64,000 bases of DNA from Halobellus rarus (GTDB lineage Archaea > Halobacteriota > Halobacteria > Halobacteriales > Haloferacaceae). This document shows positions 43,790-50,808 of this stretch, piece after piece; the first letter of the stretch is position 1; every line of letters begins with the position of its first letter. A program made the translations under genes and the position numbers. Location of the stretch: assembly GCF_024494595.1 (NCBI RefSeq), contig NZ_JANHDI010000004.1, positions 281,662-345,661 of the forward strand. Direction: 5' to 3'. Under the pieces are notes generated by a model that saw only the letters and a list, made by a program, of their open reading frames with translations, had not been told where the DNA came from and made no database searches.

Positions 43790-44359
43790 TCACTCGTCCG
43801 CTGGGATCTGAAGTCGCTCGTCTCTGAGCGCCTCGATCAGCTCCGCGATGGAGTTGTCCATCGTGAGACCGTGCTCGCGGAGGACGGCGGCGAGGGTGTT
43901 CGCGGGGTACGTGACTGACGTCTCCGATGCCAACAGAAGAATACCGATCGCCTCGGCCGGAGACGCCTCCGTATCGATCTGTTCGACGTACCAGGTGACC
44001 AGGTCTCCGAACCCCGCTGCGACGTCGTCGGTGAACCGCTCGTGCTGGGCGACTTCCCCGTCGAATGCGGCCGTCAGGGCGAATCCGTAGTCCGAATCGC
44101 GCTCGGAGACGTATCGAGCCATCTGCTGGCGAGCGAGCGTGCCCCGGTCGTCGGGCGCTGAATCGCCGTCTGACTCGCCCGCGCCGTCGGCCCCGTCCGC
44201 CGACGGCGCGTCGTCGCTGTCGGTCGCCACGACGTACCGCCCGTCCGAGAGCTCCGCCACGCGCTCGGAACTGGTGTAATCGAGTTCGTCGGGCCGGACG
44301 ACACCCTCCTCTTCGCGCGCTGCAGGCGGCGCGTCGTCGGGAGGGTCCGCGGGAGCCAT
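43790..44359 (-). CDS. Hypothetical haloarchaeal protein upstream of cheY
   Basis: A 189-residue protein. The N-terminal 90 residues are Asp/Ala/Pro-rich linker. The C-terminal half is helical and hydrophobic enough to fold (ARYVSERDSDYGFALTAAFD, DLVTWYVEQIDTEASPAEAI, TLAAVLREHGLTMDNSIAEL). No known motif is recognised. Conserved position next to cheY suggests a role in chemotaxis or archaellum control, but this is inferred from context. The start MAPADPPDD at 44359 avoids an upstream non-coding extension. Confidence 0.6.
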   Translation of the reverse strand: MAPADPPDDAPPAAREEEGVVRPDELDYTSSERVAELSDGRYVVATDSDDAPSADGADGAGESDGDSAPDDRGTLARQQMARYVSERDSDYGFALTAAFDGEVAQHERFTDDVAAGFGDLVTWYVEQIDTEASPAEAIGILLLASETSVTYPANTLAAVLREHGLTMDNSIAELIEALRDERLQIPADE

Positions 44360-44426
44360 ACCCGGAATGCCCGCGGCGGAATAATAAGGGCATCGCAGGC
44401 GCACCTGATCGGGCGTGAACGAAGTG

Positions 44427-44434
44427 TGATATCA
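44427..44434. promoter_or_regulatory. Palindrome TGATATCA upstream of the winged-helix regulator
   Basis: A perfect 8-bp palindrome 66 nt before the ATG of the regulator gene at 44500. The same 8 bp occurs upstream of the first archaellin gene (45046-45053), and a GATATC recurs at 45059-45064. A shared operator for the regulator is a plausible reading. Confidence 0.4.
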
Positions 44435-44499
44435 GTATCAATAGCGAAAGCGAACGACCGTCACATTCACATAATTCCGGTTAGAACGTGGCGCTGTCT

Positions 44500-44838
44500 A
44501 TGGAGTCTGACAGGACGCTCGCCGCGCTCGGGAACGAATACAATCCCGACATTCTACGCGCTGCTGACGAGGCCCACTCTGCACAGGAGTTCAGCGAAAT
44601 GCTCGACATCCCGATCGCGACGTGCTACCGCCGGATCGAGGAACTCACCGGAGCCGGACTGCTCGAACTACACGACCGCGTCCTCTCGGACGAACACCGC
44701 CGGACGAACGTCTACCGCCGCGACATCGACGAGATCGTCATCAGTTTCGACGAGAACGAGCTCAACATTCAGGTGACGGAACGTCCCGAAGTGAAGAACA
44801 AACTCGACGACGTCTGGCGGAAGATCTCACAGGAATAG
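44500..44838 (+). CDS. Winged-helix transcription regulator next to the archaellin genes
   Basis: A 112-residue HTH protein: LAALGNEYNPDILRAADEAH, the recognition helix SEMLDIPIATCYRRIEELTG, and a wing LLELHDRVLSDEHRRTNVYR. In position it resembles EarA, the archaellum activator of Methanococcus, but it is short and similarity cannot be tested here. It precedes the archaellins on the same strand with a 324-bp gap. The ATG at 44500 is preferred to a GTG four codons upstream. Confidence 0.8.
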   Translation: MESDRTLAALGNEYNPDILRAADEAHSAQEFSEMLDIPIATCYRRIEELTGAGLLELHDRVLSDEHRRTNVYRRDIDEIVISFDENELNIQVTERPEVKNKLDDVWRKISQE

Positions 44839-45162
44839 GATAAGTCTCGATCGACAGCGATCCGGTCAGACTCGTTTACGGTAGCGGAGTATGGATTCTC
44901 GGGGCAGTCAGCGCGGTCGGGCCGCGTATGTCGGCTGGTTCACGTTCGTCGATCGTAGTGGAGTGCGGACTCGGATTCGAACACATTCTCGTGAGTGTGA
45001 ACTTCCTAAAGTCGGGTTATAGCACGTTATGTGGCCTGTAGATATTGATATCAACTCTGATATCTCGGTCAGTACTATTATGTACAGTCCGTTGATTGAT
45101 CGACCTGACGGTCCTCACCTCCGGCGGGGAGGCACTGGGACCAGACTGGAGACAACAACAAT
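44839..45162. other. Regulatory region upstream of the archaellin genes
   Basis: 324 bp with no reading frame of protein character. It holds palindromes (45045-45064), a TATA-like element within GTAC...GTAC (45072-45085) and a leader of about 60 nt with a GGAG sequence (45148-45151) before the ATG. The first 150 bp show no recognisable element. Confidence 0.55.
45045..45085 (+). promoter_or_regulatory. Archaellin promoter with palindromic operator candidates
   Basis: TTGATATCAA (45045-45054) is a perfect 10-bp palindrome. GATATC (45059-45064) follows five bases on, and the TATA-like TATTAT at 45076-45081 sits between two GTAC palindromes. A transcription start near 45105 would leave a 60-nt leader. 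The spacing places the palindromes just upstream of the TATA, where archaeal activators bind. Confidence 0.5.
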
Positions 45163-45831
45163 ATGTTCGAAGAAAACGACGCCGACCGTGGTCAGGTCGG
45201 CATTGGAACGCTCATCGTGTTCATCGCGATGGTGCTGGTCGCCGCGATCGCGGCCGGCGTCCTCGTGAACACGGCCGGCTTCCTCCAAGCGACTGCGGAG
45301 GACGCGGGGCAAGAGAGCGTCGACAAGGTGACGAATCGACTCGACGTCGTGAGTTCTCACGGCCTCGTCAACGACACCAATGACGGGAAAGCTATCGACA
45401 GCCTGAACCTCACGGTTCGTCTCGCTGCCGGCTCTGGGAGTGTCTCGCTCGAAAGTACCACGATAAAGTACGTGAGCGGCACCACCGCCGAGAACCTCGT
45501 GTTCGAAAACGAGACAACGAACGATGGAAAGGATCTCGGCAACGTGACCAGGTACGACTCGGGAACTGGCTTCGGACTGAATACCTCCGAGTACACCGCC
45601 TACGCGCTCGAAGACGACGGTGACACCTCGTACCCGGTGCTGAACAGCCAGGCCGACCGGTTCGAGATCGTCATCAACACCTCGCTCGTCGAGGGTAACG
45701 AGGAGGGCCTCGGCACGGGCGACTCGGTGGAACTGGACATCACGAGCAGAGACGGCGGCTCCACGCAGGTCATCTTCACGATGCCCCAACAGCTCGCCGG
45801 ACAGGACAACAACGACCCGGTGCCGCTGTGA
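45163..45831 (+). CDS. arlA1: Archaellin (filament protein), copy 1
   Basis: A 222-residue type IV pilin-like archaellin. A short charged leader (10 residues) is cut by the prepilin peptidase after Gly in DADRG, leaving [20 protein letters not shown] as the hydrophobic filament core helix. The outer domain contains six N-glycosylation sequons (including NDT, NLT, NET, NVT, NTS). The N-terminal 24 codons of the core are identical in DNA to copy 2. Copy 2 follows 10 bp later, so they are cotranscribed. Confidence 0.95.
   Translation: MFEENDADRGQVGIGTLIVFIAMVLVAAIAAGVLVNTAGFLQATAEDAGQESVDKVTNRLDVVSSHGLVNDTNDGKAIDSLNLTVRLAAGSGSVSLESTTIKYVSGTTAENLVFENETTNDGKDLGNVTRYDSGTGFGLNTSEYTAYALEDDGDTSYPVLNSQADRFEIVINTSLVEGNEEGLGTGDSVELDITSRDGGSTQVIFTMPQQLAGQDNNDPVPL
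45205..45278 (+). repeat. Direct repeat copy 1 in archaellin core
   Basis: A 74-bp stretch encoding the hydrophobic core helix of archaellin 1, identical base for base to 45902-45975 in archaellin 2, whereas flanking DNA differs. It indicates recent gene conversion or strong constraint. Confidence 0.85.
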
Positions 45832-45838
45832 GGTGATC
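45830..45838 (+). promoter_or_regulatory. Strong Shine-Dalgarno of archaellin 2
   Basis: GAGGTGATC matches the anti-Shine-Dalgarno end of haloarchaeal 16S rRNA over eight bases (AGGTGATC). It overlaps the stop codon of archaellin 1 and lies 4 nt before the ATG at 45842. It suggests re-initiation within one transcript. Confidence 0.7.
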
Positions 45839-45841
45839 TAA

Positions 45842-46459
45842 ATGTTCGAATTCAATATCTTCAACCGAGACGAAGACGCCGACCGCGGTCAGGTCGGGAT
45901 CGGAACGCTCATCGTGTTCATCGCGATGGTGCTGGTCGCCGCGATCGCGGCCGGCGTCCTCGTGAACACGGCCGGTTTCCTGCAGGCGACTGCCGAAGAG
46001 GCCGGTCAGGAGAGCGTCGACAAAGTGACGAACCGCGTCGAGGTCATCAATCAGCACGGGACCGTCGGTCAGAGTGACAAAATCAAACGGCTCAATCTGA
46101 CCGTCCGCCTGGCGGCCGGCTCCAGCAGCGTGAATATGAACACCACCTCGATCAAGTATCTCAGCGACGGTACGGTCACGACACTGACCAACAACTCGGA
46201 CGGACCGACGCCGGACGCAACCCAGTTCGGTCTCACCGAAGTCCGGGACGACGATACGTCCTTCGGCGTTCTCAACAGCCGCGACGACCGGTACGAAGTC
46301 GCGATCGATACGGCGGCTATCGAGGGTGGGGACGGCCTCGACACGGGGGCGAGAGTCCAACTGGACATCACGAGCCAGACGGGCGGCACCACGCAGGTGA
46401 TCCTGACGATGCCGCAGCAGTTGGCTGGGCAGGAAGAAAACGAACCGGTCAAGCTCTAA
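45842..46459 (+). CDS. arlA2: Archaellin (filament protein), copy 2
   Basis: A 205-residue archaellin with a 16-residue leader ending ADRG, the same [17 protein letters not shown] core helix and a shorter, more diverged outer domain with three sequons (NLT, NTT, NNS). Its product would be a second filament subunit; major and minor roles cannot be assigned. The strong Shine-Dalgarno just upstream and 10-bp gap indicate cotranscription with copy 1. Confidence 0.95.
   Translation: MFEFNIFNRDEDADRGQVGIGTLIVFIAMVLVAAIAAGVLVNTAGFLQATAEEAGQESVDKVTNRVEVINQHGTVGQSDKIKRLNLTVRLAAGSSSVNMNTTSIKYLSDGTVTTLTNNSDGPTPDATQFGLTEVRDDDTSFGVLNSRDDRYEVAIDTAAIEGGDGLDTGARVQLDITSQTGGTTQVILTMPQQLAGQEENEPVKL
45902..45975 (+). 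repeat. Direct repeat copy 2 in archaellin core
   Basis: Identical over 74 bp to 45205-45278. See the copy 1 entry. Confidence 0.85.
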
Positions 46460-46563
46460 GCTCCGGTCTCTCCCCTCGCATCGCCGACGAACAGACTTTC
46501 ACTTCTCTCGACGCCGATCAGAGAGCGACAGCGCCGCCGTCGATATCCCCTCGAAAAAGTACG

Positions 46564-47316
46564 CTACTCCAGTCCGCCGGTGTCCTCCTCGCCGAACATC
46601 GGGGGCGTGTCGCCCATCATCGAGAAGCCCGCCGCCTGCTCGTAGACCTCGATGCCGCCCTCGTCGATCTCCAGGGGAAACATCGAGTTCTTGATCGGCT
46701 GTTTCCGCATCTTCGCGACCCAGATGTATCGATTGGAGGTCGATCCCGCAGGCGACTGGATGAGATAGATGTTGCCGTCGGTCAGGAAGTTCTCCAGACC
46801 GATTTCGGTGTCGGGGAAGACCGCTGACTGCTCCATCGTCAGGATCGAGGTGAGGCCGCTGTCTTTCAGGATGTCGATGAACTTGAGGAGGTACTGTCGC
46901 TGTTCCTGCTCGTTCTCGAAGAAGAGCTGAAACATCGTCAGCGAGTCGAGGACGAGTCGGTCGTACTGGGTGTCCTGGAGGTCTTCGAGGATCGTATCGA
47001 GCGTCGAGGAGAAATCGCCGCTACGGAGCAACGTCCGCTTGTCGTACACCTTGATGCGGCCCGACTCGACGAACTCGTCCCAGCGGTCGAACCCGATCGA
47101 CTCGGCGGCCTGGCTGATGTCGTCTTTCGTCTCCTCGAAAGTGAGGTAAATTCCCCCCTCGTCGAACATCTCGACGCCGTTGTAGAGGTACTGGAGCCCG
47201 AGGATGCTCTTTCCGGTTCCGGGGTTACCGCTGACGAGTACGGCAGCGTTCTTGACGATTCCCCCGTTGAGGATCGAATCGAGACCCTCAATTCCGGTCT
47301 TGACGAATTCTGGCAT
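46564..47316 (-). CDS. RAD55/KaiC-family ATPase near the archaellum operon
   Basis: A 250-residue RecA-superfamily ATPase: TGIEGLDSILNGG, Walker A SGNPGTGKSILGLQYL, Walker B YDRLVLDSLTMFQL, then a C-terminal RYIWVAKMRKQPIKNSMF that matches KaiC-like domains. It is related to, but distinct from, ArlH. It lies on the minus strand between the archaellins and arlCE. Such ATPases sense nucleotide or form regulatory oligomers; its location suggests control of archaellum assembly. The start MPEFVKTG is preferred to a GTG four codons upstream. Confidence 0.85.
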   Translation of the reverse strand: MPEFVKTGIEGLDSILNGGIVKNAAVLVSGNPGTGKSILGLQYLYNGVEMFDEGGIYLTFEETKDDISQAAESIGFDRWDEFVESGRIKVYDKRTLLRSGDFSSTLDTILEDLQDTQYDRLVLDSLTMFQLFFENEQEQRQYLLKFIDILKDSGLTSILTMEQSAVFPDTEIGLENFLTDGNIYLIQSPAGSTSNRYIWVAKMRKQPIKNSMFPLEIDEGGIEVYEQAAGFSMMGDTPPMFGEEDTGGLE

Positions 47317-47766
47317 ACCTGTGATCACTTCCTGGCGGGTGTTGGCTACGAGGTCGGTCCTGCACGCGGATAATTCTTCCCACCCTGAAAGAGCGGATCC
47401 TGCCGTGGCAGTTGCAATTCGTTCCAGACGCGATCACACGAGGCTGTGATCGAACGATCAGACGCTACTATTTAATCCCTCCTGTGGTCGAAAGATCAGA
47501 AATTCCGCGTGCAGTGTCGGTGGATACACCGCGACGGGGCGATGCGATTTCTGTCACCCAAGTTCTCTATCACGAGCGATAATTTGGAGCGAACCTTCTT
47601 GTACCGAAGACTGGACAGTTAGGCTAATGAGACCTGCTCCACCGAGACCGGACGACCGGACCGGTCGGACCACGCGGTCGGCGCGGCCCACAGCGTGTCG
47701 TAACGCTCCGTGGCGACCGCGTCCGACGACGAGTGGCCGGTGCTGGGGTGACAGGAGGGGGTACGG
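47317..47766. other. Divergent regulatory region between the RAD55-like gene and arlCE
   Basis: 450 bp without a supported gene. It includes an inverted-repeat cluster (47431-47460), a TATA-like element (47469-47476) and about 270 nt of leader before the arlCE ATG. A second TATA-like patch (GATAATTTGG, near 47579) may give a shorter leader. Confidence 0.6.
47431..47476 (+). promoter_or_regulatory. Inverted-repeat operator cluster and TATA of the arlCE operon
   Basis: CGATCACA (47431-47438) and TGTGATCG (47445-47452) form a perfect 8-bp inverted repeat around a 6-bp spacer. TGATCG and CGATCA (47447-47460) form a second repeat that shares bases with it. The TATA-like TATTTAAT lies 9-16 nt downstream (47469-47476). 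The placement is that of an activator or repressor site for the arl operon, or for the divergent ATPase gene. Confidence 0.6.
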
Positions 47767-49182
47767 ATGGGCGTGATGGACTGGATGGACGGTGACGACG
47801 GCGACGGCTCCGACACCGTCGCGACCGACGGGCTCGGGTTCGACGAGGACCTCGACGACGAGATGGGAGATATGGGGGACCTCGACGGCGAGATGGACGA
47901 TCTCGACGGCGAGATGGGCGGTCTAGAGGGCGGAATGGACGACTTCGGCGATGGTATGGGCGGTTTCGACGATGGCGGAGACTTCGGCGGTGGCGACGTC
48001 GACCCCGATACGATCGCCGATATGGAGGATCGGATCTCCGAACTCGAAAACCAGGTCAGTTCGACCACCTCGGAGATGAACACGGTCCGCGAGGAGAACA
48101 AGCAGATCGGCGAGACCGTCGAGGAGCTCGACGAGACGATTCGAAAGCTCCTCGACATCTACGAGATGGTGACCCGCGGGATCAACCCCTTCGTCGACGA
48201 CGCCCGCGAGATGGGCGGACTGGAGGGCGACGGTGCCTTCGGTCTCTTCGAGATGGAGGAAGAGACCGAGGACGACCTCGATTCGGAAGTCGCGAGCGCG
48301 GACGCCGAGTCGTTCTTCGACGAGGACTTCGGCGACCTCGACGACGAGCAGGACGAGGCCGAGCTCGCGGCGGAAGACGAACTCGCCGAGGAGGAACACG
48401 AGGACCCCGCGATGGAACTCGACGACAGCGCGGAGGAAGAAGACACGGCGAGCGGCGGTGCCAGCTTCGACGACCTGAAAGCCGAGTACGAGGAGAACGA
48501 GGGATGGGACGACGTCGAAGGGGGAGACGACGAAGACGACGAGGACGGATCGGAACTCGGTGAGGAAGGCGAGTTCGACGACGAAATCGAAGAACTGCCC
48601 GACGAGGAATCAGAGGACGACGGGGAGGGCGTCCTCGAGGGAGAACGTCCTGCCGAGGAAGTTGACACCGACGAGGCGCTGTTCGACTCCGAGCAGACTG
48701 GCGAGGAGAACGAGGCTGTCGAACCGGGGGTCGAGGAGCCGTCTAACGAGGCCGTGACGGGTCAGGCGACAGAGGCACAGAGCCGGGAGGCGACGGATGC
48801 GGGACAGACGTCGACCGCTCGCCGCTCCGCCGAAGCGGAAGACGTGTATCTGTCGACGCTCCCGGCGCGGTACACCGCCGAATCTGTCGTTTTGGAGTGG
48901 ACACGGTTCCTCGTCGAGACCGGCGGAGCGATCGGCGCCGCGCGAGCGCTCCGACAGTACCGCTCGCAGGGGTGGATCACCCGGGAGGTCGAACGGACGA
49001 TGAGCGAGCACGTCCGGAACGCCGCCACCACTGGCGAGACCGAGCGGCCGCAGGACCTCCGCGTCGAACACCACAAAGAGAGCCTGACGTACATCAGTCG
49101 CCTCGCCGGCGACGTCGACGAAGCGCGGCTCCTCGAAGAGCTATCGGCGCTCGGAGGTGGTGCTCGTGGGATTCGGCGTTAG
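47767..49182 (+). CDS. arlCE: Archaellum motor protein ArlCE fusion
   Basis: A 471-residue protein fusing FlaC and FlaE. The N-terminal 80 residues are a Gly/Met/Asp repeat (MDDLDGEM type). A FlaC coiled-coil follows (VSSTTSEMNTVREENKQIGE, LDETIRKLLDIYEMV). A 200-residue, extremely acidic linker precedes the C-terminal FlaE domain (LSTLPARYTAESVVLEWTRF, ALRQYRSQGWITREVERTM). ArlCE forms the cytosolic ring that links CheF to the motor. Its last bases overlap arlF by 17 bp; it begins the operon arlCE-F-G-H-I-J-cheF. Confidence 0.93.
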   Translation: MGVMDWMDGDDGDGSDTVATDGLGFDEDLDDEMGDMGDLDGEMDDLDGEMGGLEGGMDDFGDGMGGFDDGGDFGGGDVDPDTIADMEDRISELENQVSSTTSEMNTVREENKQIGETVEELDETIRKLLDIYEMVTRGINPFVDDAREMGGLEGDGAFGLFEMEEETEDDLDSEVASADAESFFDEDFGDLDDEQDEAELAAEDELAEEEHEDPAMELDDSAEEEDTASGGASFDDLKAEYEENEGWDDVEGGDDEDDEDGSELGEEGEFDDEIEELPDEESEDDGEGVLEGERPAEEVDTDEALFDSEQTGEENEAVEPGVEEPSNEAVTGQATEAQSREATDAGQTSTARRSAEAEDVYLSTLPARYTAESVVLEWTRFLVETGGAIGAARALRQYRSQGWITREVERTMSEHVRNAATTGETERPQDLRVEHHKESLTYISRLAGDVDEARLLEELSALGGGARGIRR

Positions 49183-49609
49183 CGGGTCGACGGCGGTCAT
49201 CTTCCTCGGAATCTTGATCGCGTCGGGGACGCTGTACACGGCAGCGGCGGGGAGCGCAGAGCAGATCTCCGAGGCTCGCGACGAGGACAGCGAGGACCTC
49301 CTCGATCGGCGGAACACGGAACTGGAGATCACGAGCGTCGCCTACGACAACTCGACTGACGAACTCGAAATCAACGTGGCCAACAGGGGAACGACGACAC
49401 TCTCGGTGGATGGGGCGAGCGTCCTCGTCGACAACGGATTCGAGACCGCGGATTCGACGCGAGTCGAGGGTGACGAGTCGACCGACGTCTGGGGCGGGGA
49501 CCAGACGCTCGTTATCAACGTCAGCGACGTCACCGCCGAACCGGATCGCGTGAAGGTCGTCGCCGAGAACGGCGTCGCCGACGGCAACTCGACGGTCGAG
49601 GTGATCTGA
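49166..49609 (+). CDS. arlF: Archaellum stator-like protein ArlF
   Basis: A 147-residue pilin-like protein that anchors the archaellum to the S-layer. The N-terminal helix GVSGSTAVIFLGILIASGTLY is followed by a beta-sandwich with ELEINVANRGTTTLSVDGAS. The GTG at 49166 gives the usual MGF-type start; GTG codons at 49157 and 49160 are alternatives. It overlaps arlCE and is followed without a gap by arlG. Confidence 0.9.
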   Translation: MGFGVSGSTAVIFLGILIASGTLYTAAAGSAEQISEARDEDSEDLLDRRNTELEITSVAYDNSTDELEINVANRGTTTLSVDGASVLVDNGFETADSTRVEGDESTDVWGGDQTLVINVSDVTAEPDRVKVVAENGVADGNSTVEVI

Positions 49610-50059
49610 GTGGCCGACGTCTCCGTACCGAGCCTGATCCTGTTCATCGCGAGCATCGTCATCGCGGCCGGCGTCGCGGGCGTCCTCATCGACACGGTGA
49701 CCGGGATCTCCGGTGCGCTCGACGACCGCGGCGCTGACGTCGCAGACAACATCCGAACCGACGTGGAGATCATCAGCAGCGCGGAGGGCGGCGTCTACGA
49801 TAACGACACCGACACCGTCACCCTCTACGTGAAGAACACCGGGCGTCGAACGCTTCCGGCGACTGGCGAGACTTTCGACGTCATCGTCGACGCCCAGTAC
49901 CGGACGAACGTCTCCGTCGACGTCGTCGACGGCGGCGACGAGTGGACGCCGCACGGCGTCGTCGAGGTGCGGATCGGCGACCTCGACCTGGGGGCGGGTG
50001 ATCACCGGATCACGCTGACCGTCGACGGCGACGAAGAGATATTCAGGTTCAACACATGA
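49610..50059 (+). CDS. arlG: Archaellum stator-like protein ArlG
   Basis: A 149-residue partner of ArlF with an N-terminal helix ([21 protein letters not shown]) and a beta-sandwich domain ([20 protein letters not shown]). It starts with GTG immediately after the arlF stop and overlaps arlH by four bases. ArlF and ArlG form the pseudoperiplasmic stator complex. Confidence 0.92.
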   Translation: MADVSVPSLILFIASIVIAAGVAGVLIDTVTGISGALDDRGADVADNIRTDVEIISSAEGGVYDNDTDTVTLYVKNTGRRTLPATGETFDVIVDAQYRTNVSVDVVDGGDEWTPHGVVEVRIGDLDLGAGDHRITLTVDGDEEIFRFNT

Positions 50060-50808
50060 GCACGAATCACTACCCGATCGGGCTGAAGGAGCACGACCGC
50101 CTCCAGAAGGAACTCGGCGGGGGAATCCCGAAGGGCTCGATCGTCCTCATCGAGGGCGACTACGGGGCCGGAAAGAGCGTGCTCTCGCAGCGGTTTACTT
50201 ACGGCTTCACGCAGGAGAACGTCGTCACGACGCTCGTCTCGACGGAGCTGGGCGTCCGCGGGTTTCTCGATCAGATGCACTCCCTCACGTACGACGTCGT
50301 GAAGCCGCTGCTCGACGAGGAGATCCTGTTCATCCCCGCCGAGATCGACGCCTCCGGGACCCTGACCGGGAGCGGGGAGGACGACGAGCGGAAGGACCTC
50401 CTCCGGCGGATGATGGAGGCCGAGACGATGTGGGACGCCGACGCGATCATCATCGATACCTTCGATGCGATCCTCCGAAATGACCCCAAGTTCGAGGCGC
50501 TCGTTCGACAGAACGAGGAGCGACAGGCCGCCCTGGAGATCATCTCGTTCTTCCGGGACCTGACCACGAAGGGGAAGACGATCGTGCTGACCGTCGACCC
50601 CTCGACCGTCGACGACGAGGCGATCGGTCCCTTCCGTTCGATCGCCGACGTCTATCTCCAACTGGAGATGGTCGAAGTCGGCAACGACGTCCGGCGGAAC
50701 ATCTTCGTCAAACGGTTCGCCGGGATGGGCGAACAGGTCGGTGACCGCGTGGGATTCTCGGTCCGCTCGGGGATCGGGATCGTCATCGAGTCCAGGAGCG
50801 TGGCGTAA
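50056..50808 (+). CDS. arlH: Archaellum regulatory ATPase ArlH
   Basis: A 250-residue KaiC-like ATPase at the motor base. Walker A is [14 protein letters not shown] and Walker [13 protein letters not shown], followed by the [14 protein letters not shown] region. It interacts with ArlI and controls assembly-to-rotation. It overlaps arlG by four bases and ends on the A of the arlI start, so all are translationally coupled. Confidence 0.95.
   Translation: MSTNHYPIGLKEHDRLQKELGGGIPKGSIVLIEGDYGAGKSVLSQRFTYGFTQENVVTTLVSTELGVRGFLDQMHSLTYDVVKPLLDEEILFIPAEIDASGTLTGSGEDDERKDLLRRMMEAETMWDADAIIIDTFDAILRNDPKFEALVRQNEERQAALEIISFFRDLTTKGKTIVLTVDPSTVDDEAIGPFRSIADVYLQLEMVEVGNDVRRNIFVKRFAGMGEQVGDRVGFSVRSGIGIVIESRSVA

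Noticed and set aside
42090..44441. 783-residue frame including CheC
   Set aside because: Only the part after 43322 is CheC. The upstream part is a shadow of cheY and the hypothetical gene.
44839..45045. tRNA-like GGATTCGAACA near 44973
   Set aside because: It resembles a T-loop by chance; no acceptor, D-arm or anticodon arm can be drawn around it.
45163..46459. Archaellin duplication as a CRISPR or mobile repeat
   Set aside because: There are only two copies, inside coding sequence of paralogues, without spacers or target duplications.
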